Of a stretch of 64,000 nucleotides of DNA, positions 11,059 through 23,538 are shown piece after piece. The notes beneath the pieces were generated by a model. The model did not search any database. It was given only the letters and a program-made list of their open reading frames with translations, and was not told where the DNA came from. A program made the translations under genes and the position numbers. Source of the DNA: Dactylonectria macrodidyma (Eukaryota; Ascomycota; Sordariomycetes; Hypocreales; Nectriaceae); NCBI GenBank assembly GCA_020744425.1, contig JAGMUV010000003.1, positions 868,001 through 932,000 on the forward strand, written 5' to 3'. Every line of letters begins with the position of its first letter. Within the stretch, counting starts at the first letter, position 1.

Positions 11059-13843
11059 ATGGACCCTCACAACAACCCATATGAGAGGTCGCGGCCCTCC
11101 TACCCTCGCACAGCCTCTCGGTCCTCCACGAGCACTACAAACACCCGAGTGACATCTCAAAGCGCCAACAGTTCCTCCTCCCAGATCGAACCCTCAGCCC
11201 AGATGTCAGGCTCCCACCCATCCCACCGATTTCACCACGCCTCTTGCAAGACGGTCTCCTCTCCGCGAAGCACACCTCGGGCAACTCCACGTCTGTCACG
11301 GGAAGCTAGTAATGAGTCGAACCGACAGCAGGCCGTCTCGACTTTCCTGCAAGAGAGACTCCAGAAAGAGCGACAGGTCGAGAGTGAAAAGGCGGCGGTG
11401 TGGTCGCGTGGAGGTTCCGATCTCAGTGCTTCGGTCGAGCTCAGCCGTGCCAGTCATGGCTCGCCCACTAAGGGTGGGGATCCTGATATGCGCCGGCCGC
11501 AGTCGACGTCGACGACTAGCACCGAGTCTAGCAAGAAGAAGGGACTTGGTGTCAAAGATATGGAACAGGTAAGACATTCGTTGAACTGGCCGAGTGACTT
11601 GCTGACACTCCCAGGTTATTTCGAGTTTGCACAAGCAAAATTTCGATCTGAAGCTGGAACTGTACCATCGTCGAGAACGCCAAACTATGATGGAGGAACG
11701 GATCGAGGGACTTGAAACTGAAAATACCCGAGTCGAAGAGATGAACAACAAGTTGATGCAGGAGATGGAAAAGCGTGACAAGGCAGTCGAGGAGGCCGTG
11801 GCCATGATCATCACGTTGGAGGCCAGGCTGGAACAATTTGCCAAGGAGCGCAGCATGGTCCAGCAGATCGAGGCAGAAGGCCAATATGGTTTGCCTGACT
11901 TCGACTCGGCCTATGAGCATCCCGCCCCCAGGTTCAACGGTCTAGACGTTGCCAGGCTCGAGGATGATGCCAAGGTCATCACCCGTATGCCGAGCTTCCT
12001 CTCTGAACGCACTGAAAACACCGAAAACCTTCGGAATGTATACCTCGGAGTTAGGGGCAGTGTGCTCAGCCTCCCACAAGGCCCCGGATATGCGGATAAC
12101 AACCCTATCGATGGCTTGGCCAGTCCCAGCTTGAGCGTTTTGAGCGAGAGCTCATTCATCAGCGTATATGGACAGAAGGGGCAGACGAGCGCTGTCTCAT
12201 TTGAGGTTGACGAGCCTCTTTCGCTAGATGGAGCTGACACGATGCGTGCAGACGCCAGCGTCATCAAGAGGCCGAAAACCTCGATGGCGAAGGCGCCTAC
12301 GTCTAACCGGCCAGCACGGTCAAACTCACTCACAACCACCAACAGACACAATAACTACCAACCCATGACTGACATCATCGACCGGAGGTCTCCGCTCCAA
12401 CAGATTGAGCATCTTGACCCTACCTACTCTCAGAAGAAGGCCGAGAGCCATTCTCAGACACAGAGTAAGGATGCGGACGCAATTTTCACTGGCCGCGCAG
12501 CCAAATCGCCGAGCAAGTCACCCGCGCACAAGCGTACGAGAGAAGAAAAGCGAGAGTCATTACGTAGGGTTTTGACCGATGCGCCAGGCGGAGTTCGCCT
12601 TCATGACCTTCCTCCCACGCCGGATACCATCTCAACATCGACACTCAGACGCTTCCAGAACTCCAATGACACTCTAGCAAAGCCAGCCGCTCAGCTCAGC
12701 TATGACGACTTTTCGGATTTCTCTGGCAATGAGAAGCAATCTGAAGGCGTGCCGCTCGGCGATATGATGGAGATGGGCGCGAAGCCCTTGGAAAAGGCTA
12801 GAGACTTGAACAATAGCGCCTACTACGAGACGCGAGCGCGAGCCATCCAGCGCCCTCGTTCCGCGGACGAGACAACCGTATCCAACCGCAGAGCCAATGA
12901 TTGGGACAGCGATAGTGACGACTCTGACACCCGGTCTCTTCAGTCGAGCCTCGACATCTGGATGCGCGAGAGTGCCAAGCCTGAAGCAAATGGACGCAGC
13001 TCACCGGATCTCTTCAGTTTCCCCACTACTGGATCCAAGGGTAACTGGGCTGTCGATGCCATGTTTGGCCCTAAGCTTAGCCAACAAGGTGTTATCAGCA
13101 CCGGCCTCGACCCTGAGAGAATCATAGATATGTTCCCGGTTCAGCCAGAACTGTTTTCGGCGTCATTGCCACCACCACCTCCTAACAGGCGATCAAGCCT
13201 ACTTGCTCAGACGGGCAACAGCCCGCAGAGCTCGAGGCCATCGACGAAACGAGGCGCGTCCAAGTCTTCGGGTCGTCGCCACGGTCACAACCGGAGAAAC
13301 AGCGATGACATCCAGATGAGAGCTGAGATGAAGACCCCAGTGCAGCCCCCTCTGCCAGTGCCACCACAAGCAACCACTGAGCAGAGGAAGCAATACCCAC
13401 CTATTGCAAATCAGCAAGCTGCTCGGAATCCCCTCACCAAGCTGTGGCGCCGGTCTTTGGGTGGAGGCACCCCGAGCGCTGCGCCGGAGCCTGTTGCTCA
13501 TGAGATGGCGCCGGAGCCTCCAAAGACGAGTGGAGGCATGGGCGTCCCGTCCTGGGTTAGTCGATCGGCTGCTATCGAGGATGATAGAGATGGCGCAACG
13601 CCGCCGCCCATTATGCGGAACCCGCGTCAGTCACGTCACATGTCTGTTGACCTGAGTGCGAGCGTAAGAGCAGGATCGCAGGAGCCCCAGGCGCCATGCA
13701 CTCCAACAATGCCTACTTACATGAGAGAGTCGGCGACACCTGAACAACCTATGAACAGCCCGCGGGTTCCTTCGGCGACGGGAACTAGAAGGAAATGGCT
13801 GCCAGCACTAAGGGCTGCAAGTTTCATGGCTAGGAATGGATAG
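11059..13843 (+). CDS. Centrosomin-motif spindle pole body protein (SnaD-like)
   Basis: Two exons, 11059-11568 and 11615-13843, join in phase 0 and give about 912 residues. The first 165 residues are Ser/Thr/Pro-rich and probably disordered. The splice creates MEQ/VISSLHKQNFDLKLELY, the core of the centrosomin N-terminal motif 1. A Glu/Lys-rich coiled coil follows to about residue 260. The rest is low-complexity Ser/Pro/Arg-rich sequence. In the family this motif recruits gamma-tubulin complexes to microtubule-organising centres. The resemblance to the Aspergillus SnaD spindle-pole protein is from memory. The C-terminal two thirds have no recognised domain. A long C/T-rich leader precedes the gene. 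Confidence 0.82.
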
Positions 13844-14312
13844 GGGATTCGGCCGGGCTAGCTTGGGTGTCAGTAAATTGAGTGGCAGAGGATCTTGCAA
13901 ATTGTATAACACAGCGGAAAGGATTGGAAGAGGACTGGAGGAGGAAAGCGACAGGCATTGTATTGTACTATACCCAGGAAGAAAGTTTTATTCAGTTGCT
14001 GGCCAAACAGAACGCTCGGCAAGGGCGGATACAAAAGGGTTGGGTAGGTTATTAGATAGCGACATGCCCCAGGGATTTGGGGTTGGTAGTGTAGATTGAC
14101 AGAATCAATTCACCTTAAACAGTACGTAAGAGTGTTCACATAGTAGGATTCCGTTTCCCTATTCACTTATTTGACTAGCCCTAGCATGCATCCCATGATG
14201 TTGGATCTCGAACCCCATAACCATCACTCAGTGGCGAATCCAGTTCTCGCTCCTATGGCTGCGTCTTCGGCTGCACCCTTGACGAGTCCAAGTTTTCTTT
14301 ATATCCCATTGT
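13844..14312. other. Convergent intergenic region
   Basis: Lies between the 3' ends of the spindle-pole gene (plus) and the DPBB gene (minus). It should hold both 3' untranslated regions. I see no gene. Confidence 0.5.
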
Positions 14313-14684
14313 CTAGGCCCACCCCCAAGTTGCGGTGGTGCGTCCAACGCCCAAATCGCCAACAACCTGCTTGAAGGCGGCAGGCGAAAGGTCGAGGTCG
14401 TTGTAAGCGCAGCCGCCGCAGCGGTCAACGACGAGGACGACGGCAGTTCCCGCAGGCCCGGGGACGCTGATGGACTTGCCGCACGGCTGAGATGAGTCGA
14501 ACAGCGGCGCCGAGACGGCCACGACGAGGCTGTCGTCGCTGTGCGTCTCGCCGCACGCTCCGAGCCCGACGCTGGGGTTGTAGAAGGTCACGTCGCCGGC
14601 GTTGCGTGTGTGGAGGGTTGAGGGCGCGGCGGAGGCGAGGGGGAGCGTGAGGGCGAGCAATATGGCGGTGAGGAGGGTAGGCAT
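14313..14684 (-). CDS. Small secreted RlpA-like double-psi beta-barrel protein
   Basis: A single exon of 123 residues. A cleavable signal peptide (MPTLLTAILLALTLPLASAAP) precedes one compact domain. It starts with GDVTFYNPSVGLGACGE and includes SQPCGKSISV, VVDRCGGCAYNDLDLSPAAF and a terminal TATWGWA. This is the pattern of the RlpA-like/barwin/expansin-type fold seen in fungal riboflavin-aldehyde-forming-enzyme-like secreted proteins. Four cysteines in the mature part would form two disulfides. The enzymatic role is unknown, and many relatives are plant- or wall-associated. A TATA-like sequence lies about 175 bp upstream of the start codon. Confidence 0.82.
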   Translation of the reverse strand: MPTLLTAILLALTLPLASAAPSTLHTRNAGDVTFYNPSVGLGACGETHSDDSLVVAVSAPLFDSSQPCGKSISVPGPAGTAVVLVVDRCGGCAYNDLDLSPAAFKQVVGDLGVGRTTATWGWA

Positions 14685-14856
14685 GTTGGCTTATTGGTGT
14701 TGAAGAGTTGTTCTGGTGGTTTGGTGTTGCGTGTAAGTGGATGAGACTTGAAGCCGGTCAAGTCAGGAAGTCTTGCAGATGATTGCAAAGGAACGACTTG
14801 TCTCAATGATGGTGATGAGTGTGATAAGGGAAGAACTTCTCTAAAGAAAAGAGGCA

Positions 14857-14864
14857 TATTTATA
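14857..14864 (-). promoter_or_regulatory. TATA-like box of the DPBB gene
   Basis: Reads TATAAATA on the minus strand, about 175 bp before the ATG at 14684. It is the only good TATA match in the immediate upstream region. Confidence 0.4.
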
Positions 14865-17379
14865 CTATATCCTCTTGCCTTCATCTCAAACCCCCGTGAT
14901 TCACGAACCCATCTCCACATTGATTCATCACCACCACCACCCCGCCCGTGGCGCCTCTCTCTTTTCGCAGCACACCCACTCGAATAATAGCCAGCGCACA
15001 AATCGCACTGCAGAGCTACTTGTTGAGTTGGATCGACTAATCAGGAACAGATGGGAGGCGGCGACCAATGGAGCGGATTGTCAATGATGAGGTGGTTTGG
15101 AGGATGTGGGTGTGGAGCTAGATCAGACGAGGCTTGGCTCAGCAGGGCTGTTTGGGATTGAGTTGTGGGGTTGTGCGTCGTTGGGGAAGGATTCATATGT
15201 ACGTGCTAGTGTGTCTATGTTGCGCTACGTTGAGTCTTGGGAGACTGTAGGCATCTATGTTGAGTCTTCAAGACGTTTGCTGAGTCTTGGGGATTGAGCA
15301 TTGGCATTAAATTACAGCCTTTAGAAGTGATTCGCTCCAGCTGGATTCCATTCAGAGTTTGGTGAGAATAAGATAACTTTTACTATATGATTGGGGAACT
15401 TGGCAAGTGTCGAGTCGTGTGTGTTGCAACCATCGACTCTGTTCCACATGCGCCTGTCAACCAGTGTCAAAGCCTGATGCCACTTCTCTGGGCACACAGG
15501 CAGCTAGGACTGTCGATTACCGTGTCGAAGGCGCAGCGTGCCCTTCGCATATGCAGCTCAACATGACTCCTGCGTGTGCCTTGTGCCTGGAGGAGCTGAC
15601 GTGTCGCGGATGCTGCGGCAGCCTCGAACCTGTCGGGCAGGGCTGACACGCGCCGCATCCATACACTTGTGCTGTAAGATTTCACGGCATGCTCTGGGTT
15701 GATTCCGAGAGGCTGAAGGCAATCACTCTTGAGTTTTGGGGTGTGATGAGGCTGGCTGTCCCGCTGTCATTGCCATTACACAGTATGTTAGGTTGTGGGT
15801 TGCCGCTGGGTTTCGTCTAGACTGGTCGATGCTGACATGCTTGAATGCCGGCACTAGGGGAACCTGCCGGCGCATATTTGAGGAACCTCTCTCTAAGGAG
15901 GCAGTTATATCTGATCTGAAGTGTGCTAGCTCAGGGCGCTACTTCTGTTAATCTGTTCACCATATGGACGGTTTGTGACATAACAATTACTGTTCTATCT
16001 CATAATAGCTGTTGACATATATAGAGTGTAAGAGACATCACCAATCTCAGGGTTTTCCCTGTTGTTCAAATATAGTCTTACCCTAGAATTGGGGCTATAA
16101 AATTGGTTGCTAGTTCAACCGAGTAAGATACAGTTTGCAGTTGTGCTCATGAAGTGCAATCGCGCTCTTGTGTAGGATAGCTGATTCGATGGGCTTTTCG
16201 GGGCTGCCTGGCCATTGGTCTGCCCCGAACCATCACTTTATTCTGTAAGCACGCTATTGCTGGACCTGCATTCAGATATAGTACGGTAGACAGTTGGCTT
16301 TCGCTTATTGGGTTGAGTGGTAATTGTTACTTCACAGAATGACACCACATTTACCATGGTGACATGTTTGTTGAGGGGACTGCCGGCCAACGAATGGTGA
16401 TCAAGCATTTTGGCACACCAGACTCCTCGACCTGCATCGAGGGTAGGGAACAGCACACGAAGCGTGGGAGAACGAATTCAGTCTTCACTTCTTCCTACGT
16501 GCATCTAAGCCGGAACAGTCGGCATCTTTGCATCTCGGAGGCAAGGAGCTTCCATATCGTAACACCCATCTCAAAGCCTCACTTTCCTAGCTGCTTTGGA
16601 GACAGCTACCGGGATAGACGCCCGATGTAGAGGAGGACGTGCGAAATACCTTGTGCGACCTGAACGGGCGAACCACATCGCGGAGAGTACCTGGACACGA
16701 GATGCATGCAATGTAGCGAGCTTACTTATATATGATAAAACGCGGGGCTTGACGCTCGTGTTCAAGCCGGCATCCTGCACGTCGGAATGAGTTCTCGGGA
16801 GGACGTTCTGGGGATGGAGAGAAAGGACTCGCTGAGTGAAGCTACGTAGTGCCAAGTACCTGTTGTAGTTGTTTCATGGCCATGAATATTGGCTGGTGCT
16901 ACATGCTTGATTGGGGTTATCGCAGAGCGAAAACTGGGGTTGAATATCGTGCCGTCTCTGTCTCTATTGTGTACACACTGAATTAGAGAGGTTGCTCGGT
17001 TGCAAAGATACTGGGAATGGCCCGGATGGCGTCGATCGACTCCCGAATGTCCAGCTCCACGCTCAAGGTGATGGATGAGCGCAGATAAGGTCTGAGGCTG
17101 ACGAGGCAGACTATGCCTATAGCGTCTCTGACTGAAGTCAAGATGAAGGTATTCAGTAAAACATTATTGGCTCTATGTATCTGTTATTCAATGACAAAGC
17201 TTTCTGTTGGGACAGTGTCCGGCCTAGGGTTGCCTGTCTGTCTGACTCGACCGTCATCTCAGGTCTGCAGCAACCAGGGTCTTGATCGTATTTATTCTTA
17301 ATGTACATTTCCGATTCGTTGTACCAGAGGGCGACGATGTGAACATGGATTCGACTCCACTGGACACGATGTAGCAGAC
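14865..17379. other. Gene-free stretch
   Basis: No supported gene. Open frames here are short and have no domain that I recognise. A loosely repeated TGAGTCTT element occurs three times at about 15230-15290. The last part is the promoter of the FAD oxidase gene. Confidence 0.45.
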
Positions 17380-17386
17380 TATATAA
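17380..17386 (+). promoter_or_regulatory. TATA box of the FAD-oxidase gene
   Basis: TATATAA lies 92 bp upstream of the ATG at 17478, a usual distance for a core promoter in filamentous fungi. Confidence 0.55.
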
Positions 17387-17477
17387 ACTGTGGTGACGCT
17401 CTCAGCTCCATTGACACGGCACGGCGTCTGAGGACATGAATGACCCTCTCGCCTACAAATACTGAGTAATTATCGCC

Positions 17478-19082
17478 ATGGTTCACACTCTGACTCTGTA
17501 CATGGTGGTTTACCTGGTGCTGGGTGCCCTCTGGACCCCCTCCCTCGCCAGCGTTTGCACCAAACGAAATGCTCTGACGTCCTGTCTCGCCAACGCAAAC
17601 GTGCGGTTCTCAATCCAAAATTCAACCGAATGGGCTCAAGTCACCAAGCCATACAACCTCCGACTCGCGTTCTCGCCCGCCGCGGTAGCTATCCCGAGTA
17701 GCGTTGAGGAAATTAGGGCGGCCGTCTCATGCGGCATCCAGAACGCCGTGCTGGTGAGCGCAAAGGGCGGTGGTCACAGCTACGGGTCGACGGGGTTTGG
17801 CGGTGAGGATGGGCATCTTGTTATTGTGTTGGATCGCATGTTTGGAGTTACGCTGGGCGAGAATGGGATGGCGAGGGTGCAGCCTGGCGCAAGGCTTGGT
17901 CATGTTGCCGTGGAGCTGTTTAATCAGGGCCGTAGAGCCATTGCCCACGGATCGTGCCCTGGGTAAGTCATCTCTTGAGTAACTCATGGTCTCTCTTCGC
18001 TTCCCAACGCTGACTATACGTAGCGTTGGAGTGTCCGGCCACGTCCTACATGGTGGCTATGGCATGGCATCACGAACCCACGGCCTCACTCTAGACTGGC
18101 TGACGGGCGCAAAGGTCGTCCTTGCCAACGGCTCTCTCGTCTACTGCTCGGCTACCGAGAACGCCGATCTGTTCTGGGGGCTCCGCGGCGCCGGCTCGTC
18201 CTTTGGTGTCGTCGCGGAGCTCGAGTTCGACACTTTCGAGGCACCCGACCGCGTCACGCCCTTTAGTATAGACTTGGACTGGGGCGAAGACGAGGCCGTC
18301 GAGGGCTTCGCGGCGCTGCAGGAAATCGCTATGGGGGCGCCCAAGGAGCTCAATATGCAGATGTATATGGCGCCGGCGGGCCAGACGATTCAGGGCGTGT
18401 TCTACGGCGACCGGATTGGCCTTGATGCAGCGCTTCGGCCCTTGTTGGACGATATTGGTGCCCAGATCTCCAAGGCGAGCACTATGGGTTGGATTGAGGG
18501 GCTGGAATACTTTGCTGACGATCAGGCTCTCGACCAGACGTTCCCTTATGATGTGGCATGTCATCACAACCCGTTACTACGACTTAGCTAACGCTTCAAT
18601 AGCACAGCACATTCTACAAGACTAGCCTCATGACGCATTCCCTCACACGGAGCCAAATCAAGTCACTCATGTCCGCCCTCTTCAGCAACATCGACAACGC
18701 CTCAGACCGACACTCATGGTACGTGCTGATCGACCTCCACGGCGGCGCCAACTCAGTCGTCGCCGGACCCGCGGCCGATTCAACGGCGTATGCGCACCGC
18801 GACAAGCTGCTGCTGTATCAGTTCTCGGACCGCGGGGTCGATGGCGTGCCCTACCCTGAACAAGGGTTCGCCCTTCTCGAGGGGTTCAGGGAGAGCGTCA
18901 CGGCGTCTATGGAGGACGGGCGGTGGGGCATGTATGCCAACTATTTGGACACGCAGCTAGACTCTGAGACAGCGCAGAGATTGTACTGGGGCGAGAACCT
19001 GCCGAGGTTGCGACGGATCAAGGCGGCGCTGGATCCAGGCGACGTTTTCTGGTTCCCTCAAGGAGTGCGCGCCACGGGATGA
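17478..19082 (+). CDS. Secreted FAD-linked oligosaccharide oxidase (GOOX-like, BBE domain)
   Basis: Three exons, 17478-17962, 18024-18552 and 18603-19082, give 497 residues. A signal peptide covers about residues 1-25. The PCMH-type FAD domain contains KGGGHSYGSTGFGG with His100 and GSCPGVGVSGHVLHGGYG with Cys160. The 60-residue spacing equals that of the His/Cys pair that bicovalently binds FAD in Sarocladium glucooligosaccharide oxidase (from memory). The C-terminal berberine-bridge block reads RLYWGENLPRLRRIKAALDP followed by GDVFWFPQGV. Predicted reaction: oxidation of a reducing-end sugar or another alcohol to lactone or aldehyde, with H2O2 release outside the cell. Substrate is not set by sequence. 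The second donor (GTGGCA) is weak but is the one that keeps frame. Confidence 0.87.
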
Positions 19083-19339
19083 GGTGGGCGAGAGATGCAA
19101 GGGCTGTGTCTTGCAGCAATAAACGGCGTAGACTGTCTGGTGATGCCTCTGAGATAGTTTCCTGATGGAGGGTACCCATTAAACCGAGACTATCTGCAAC
19201 CCTGAATCAGTTGAGACGTGACTAACTCATCCATCAACATCCCCGATAGTAAGGGCGATGTATAAACTATCTGCGGAGTCCCAAGGGCGCGGGTGACAGG
19301 GAAGCAAGCCAAGGGCGGCAACTCAATGCATCAAGAACA
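19083..19339. other. Short intergenic region
   Basis: Probably the 3' end of the oxidase transcript and the promoter of the GTPase-like gene. Nothing else is seen. Confidence 0.4.
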
Positions 19340-20454
19340 TTGGATGGCGCCGTGTCTCAGAAGCCCGTTCGGCGGTCAATTAAGAAGGCGCCGATCCTCA
19401 CCATCTCCCAGCCAGGCCATCGAAAAATGGACGTCGACAACTGGCAGGCCAACAGAATCTGGCACAGTCGCTACCTGCAGGACGGCAGGGTGAAGCCGTG
19501 GCCGTGGGGCATACAGGTCCAGATCCTCGGCGCCGAAGGCTGCGGGCGACACAGCGTGCTCAACCGGGTGAGGATCAATCATCGGTCTGTAGTTCAAGCG
19601 AAGCAGAGCTAACCGATCGTCGCACACAGATCTGCCTCGACCAGTTCGTCGAATCCTACCGCGTCACCTCAGACTGCAACAGCGGGTGCAGACAGGCTCG
19701 AATCCGCGGCCAGCCCTGCACCATCTGGTTCGACACGCCCATCTCGCTGACGTCGCACGGCGAGGGATACCCGCTGGGCCCGCGCGAGCACTTTTCATGG
19801 CTCACGCGCGGCATCCGTGATAGCGATGCCTTGATCCTGGCCTACGACGTCGCCGACCCGCGCAGCTTCCAGGCTCTCTGCGAATTCTGCGCTCGCTGCG
19901 AGCTTGAGGGCGTCGGTATTGCTCCCGGCTCCAGCCTGCCCTGTCTCGTTGTAGGCACAAAGGCCGACCGGCCGAGCCGCGTCCGCGTCGAGGATGGTCG
20001 GAGGTTGGCGGACCGGCTCGGCGGAGGTTTCGTCCTGTGCTCGGCCAAGGACGGGCGCGGGTTCGCGGAGCTGATGGAGGACGCCATCGGGCCCGTCATC
20101 GAGGCGCGAACGAGGTTGATGCGCGAGAGCGAGGAAACGCTGGGCGTCGCCATCCGGCACCTCATGGCCGGGGCCACGGCTCGGCGGCCGAGCCTGCGGA
20201 AGAGACTGAGCGTGCGTCGCCTGACAAAGGACCCGGAGCTTCGTCGTCCGGTGACGAGGGTACGGTGTACTGGTGCGCCGCCTCGGTGGACAATGAGGCG
20301 GCTGCTCAGTCCGCCGCCTTGGGTGGTCTTAGCCGGGCCCGGCTCCGAGTTGGGCGACAGTGAAGTGACTCTCGTGGAAGCGTGCCCTCTGGAGTTTCAA
20401 TTACCAGTTGACTTAGTCGAACCGGCAGCGACAGACTGGGCGCCAAAATTCTGA
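19340..20454 (+). CDS. Divergent Ras-like small GTPase family protein
   Basis: Two exons, 19340-19567 and 19630-20454, join in phase 0. The protein is about 350 residues, or 321 if translation starts at the ATG at 19427, which begins MDVDNWQANRIWHSR. The order of G-boxes is that of Ras proteins. The P-loop is GAEGCGRHS, where Lys is replaced by Arg and the next Ser/Thr by His. The middle block is TIWFDTPISLTS, without a DxxG motif. SDALILAYDVADPRSFQAL, the G4 box VGTKAD and the G5 box CSAKDGRGF are well kept. An Arg-rich C-terminal extension of about 100 residues follows and has no CAAX end. Nucleotide binding may be weak or lost. Function unknown. Confidence 0.75.
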
Positions 20455-22619
20455 TAGATGTGACTTCGGACATTAGCTGCGAAGATGGATATGCGGCCGT
20501 GGAAGCATGCCCTCTTTCGCTCCGGAGATGGACGACACGGGGCCGTGATAAGTGGACCCCGGCGGATACGGGCCGGGACTGTTTCTGGGACTGCAGGGCC
20601 GGAGTCGCAACTCCTGGCATTCCGGGTTTCGTACACAAACCCTTGAACGCCCACGACTACCCATGCGATAAAAGGCCATGGGTATTGCGGCACGGGAATA
20701 CGCTTTTTCTAAGCTTTTTAGTTTGGGGAGTTGGAGTACGGAGTATTTTCGTGAGGGGACTCGAGAATTTTGGAGAAGTCGGAATTGGAGACGAGATAGC
20801 CCTAAGCCTGCGCGTAAAATGTGGAGGGAGGGCATTTAGCCTCTGGAAGAAAGAAACCACCAATCCCCGGCCGCCTTCTGTGAGCGGTTTCATTGGGGAA
20901 GCCACTTAATAAAACTCTGGTTATTTACTGTCGCAGATGGTCAGTCAGCGTGTGAGGACCAACAGCCTCAACGGCTTGATCGGCACGGACAAAAGTCCTC
21001 GAAAAGACCAAGACGATTAAAAAGAGTCTTTCTTACTCGTCCATCCCGACGGCTAAAACCGTTTTTAGATTGAACACGTCGTCGTCGCAGGGGCAGCAAG
21101 GGTTAGGGTCCTTCCGAGCATCACGGGCATGATGCTCCATCTGGAAAAAGCCAATCTTGGGAATGTATCTCGAATTGCGCCGTGGACGACATGTCCGTAC
21201 TGCCGTAGTTCCGTCCAACCGTCCCGTGGGGGCCGCCAATCCCACACCAGCGTTGTTGAGGAATATTGTCGCGACCTATCCCATCCAACGCACGGAAGGA
21301 GGCTTGACGATGACCGCATGATGGTCCGGACAGGGGTGGTTGAAGTAGAGCTTCAGTAGTTTGAAAAAAAGGAGGGGGGAAAAGAAAGCTTAGAGGCATT
21401 CTCGAACCAGAGTTGGGGGTTTTCTGGGCGCGCCTTGCCTAGCTGGGAAGTTGCAGGGAAGGTTCATCAAGATCATCGCCAGCGACTTGCAGAAGGGTGC
21501 ATAAGCCACGGTCGGCAGATGGATCGGCCGACGGACTATTTGGTGCTGGCTTCGTTGACTCTGGCTTTATCAAGCCCGAAAGTGAGGGGGAAGCACGAGG
21601 ATCGCCTAAGTCATGACGAAGCTGGCTTTTCCTCTCCGAAGTAGTCCCAGGCTGACCGGTAGTCTAAGCTGACCGACTGCATCATAGTCCGTCATCGCAA
21701 AATACCACCACCCATCTTTTTTTCCTTCGGATCTTTGGTTCCCAAATCGTGAAACCCGCTTGGCCGGTGCAGTAGCAACCAACACGACCCTACTATGACC
21801 CGGGGGGTCATCATTGGGAAAATACGACGTTGTTGGCCCTTGGCTTGCGTTCCCAACAAGCGACATTACGCATGCGTATGGGGATTGATTACAGGGTGCA
21901 TGGGGTTTTGTTGGCTGAGCAGGGCCATCTCGGGGAGATTTTTTCGAGCTGGCGGCCCGGGGTGTGTTGCATTGACGCATGCAAAGACGAACTGAGAGTG
22001 GCAAACACACCAAGTGTCTTGAATAGTTGGCGATGTCGTCGATTTGGCGATCAATTTGGTCCCTCGAAATTTGAAGTTCAATCCCAAACAACTCCGCGGA
22101 CCGCCGCGGAGAAGGGCAAACAGGAACAAGCCTCATCTAGAACAGTCACGGGAATAAGCTTAATTGCACGTATTAGTGCTGCTTAATCAGGATTCGACGT
22201 CTGGCGAGCTAAAACCGACTTCTTCGATGTTATTTGGATACGGTACGACGAAATTTTCGTTGAGAAGAAAAGAAAATGGTAGCGCGGGTTGAAACGCCAT
22301 CGCGATATGTGATGCGGCTAGGTGCATGTATGCGGTGAGGGAAGTCACGACAGCCCACGGGTGCCTGCCACATCAAGGTTTGCTTGTCTCACTTTCACTT
22401 TTCTGGCAACAGCCGAACATGAGCCTTCGGCCAAACTGAGAGACACGGAAGGAGAGAGTGTCCTAGTTAGGGAAGCATAGATGGTGAGAATTCAGAATCG
22501 GACCAGAGAAGAGAAAATACGGGAAACCCAGTAATAGCAACAACACCACGGCAGAGCAATCTACACATAGGCAGCCACCCTTGATTCGAATCAAAATCTC
22601 ACTCCCTCAACCAACCATC
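20455..22619. other. Gene-free stretch
   Basis: No supported gene. A minus-strand open frame at about 21609-22134 (176 codons) has an ATG but no recognisable domain and overlaps plus-strand frames of similar quality. The final few hundred bases are the promoter of the cysteine-rich protein gene. Confidence 0.45.
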
Positions 22620-23042
22620 ATGCTCGTCCTTGCCGTCGCATCCGTCGCCCTAGCCAGCGTCGCAACCGCAGCCGCAGCCGCGGAGCCCAACCAGCCATAC
22701 CCGCCCATAACCTGCAACCCGGCCTCGCAGCACCCAGCCTGTCCAGTTGACACGTATTGCATACCCGATGATGCCTCCAGCTGCAATAATCTCAGCTCCT
22801 CTTCCTCTTCCTGCGGCGGCTCGTGCGCCTTTCGCAACTCTTACCAGCGCTGCGGCGGCCACACGGCGCAGTGCGACGCGCCCAAGGCCGTGTGCGTCGA
22901 CGACCCGCGTACCCCCGAGAGGAGCTGCGGCAAGGCCTGCGATGTCCCAGGGATCTGCTTGGAGCCCGGGCGGCCGGTGTGCGCGTGCCATGGGGACTGT
23001 CCCGACGGCCAGTGGTGCTACCTGTGGAGGAAGGGCGGGTGA
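22620..23042 (+). CDS. Small cysteine-rich secreted protein, effector-like
   Basis: A single exon of 140 residues from the ATG at 22620, which directly starts a signal peptide (MLVLAVASVALASVATAAAA). The mature part has 16 cysteines, an even number compatible with eight disulfides. They fall in blocks CPVDTYCIPDDASSC, SCGGSCAFRNSYQRCGG, SCGKACDVPGICLEPGRPVC and DCPDGQWCYLW. A short Ser run separates the first two blocks. No enzyme domain is recognised. Size, signal peptide and cysteine content match the general profile of secreted effector-like or cell-surface proteins of plant-associated fungi. That role is inference only. Confidence 0.72.
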   Translation: MLVLAVASVALASVATAAAAAEPNQPYPPITCNPASQHPACPVDTYCIPDDASSCNNLSSSSSSCGGSCAFRNSYQRCGGHTAQCDAPKAVCVDDPRTPERSCGKACDVPGICLEPGRPVCACHGDCPDGQWCYLWRKGG

Positions 23043-23538
23043 AAGGATGACCGCAGCATAGCGTGCCTCTGAAGTGGTTAGGCTCTGAACTGGTTAGGTG
23101 TGCGTGTGCCTCTGATGAAAGCAAGTAACGTGTGTATCAAGGTAAGCAAGGTGTGGGCTTGTGTGCGTCACCTCTGAACAAAGTAAGACGTGATGTTACC
23201 TCTGAAGAGAAGATGATGGGTGTGCCTCTTTAGGCAAGCATCGACAGCGCGAAAGCAATAGACATGAGGGAAACCTCATTGTGACTCAATATTCAATTTC
23301 AATTATAACCCGTTAAGTCTTAAAGGCCCTGTATCCAGTTCTCCCCTCGTCATCGTAAAAAGACCACCCGGTCAATGTATGATCAGGAAAGGGTCCCGCA
23401 GATCCGTTGAAGCCCCGTTTCCCCGGTTTCGCATATTTCCCATTTCGCGGCATTCAGCCCATAAAAAGTGCCGCTAAAACATTCCCATATATACAGCCAA
23501 TTTGTACCACATTTCGCAATATGCAAGGCGCCGCTCGC
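23043..23538. other. Convergent intergenic region
   Basis: Between two convergent genes. It holds 3' ends only, with a loose repeat of TGTGCGTGTGCCTCTGA-like words around 23060-23230. No gene seen. Confidence 0.45.

Noticed and set aside
11296..11920. Antisense open frames over the centrosomin-motif gene
   Set aside because: They are shadows of the real coding frame, with no recognisable domain, and they overlap its intron.
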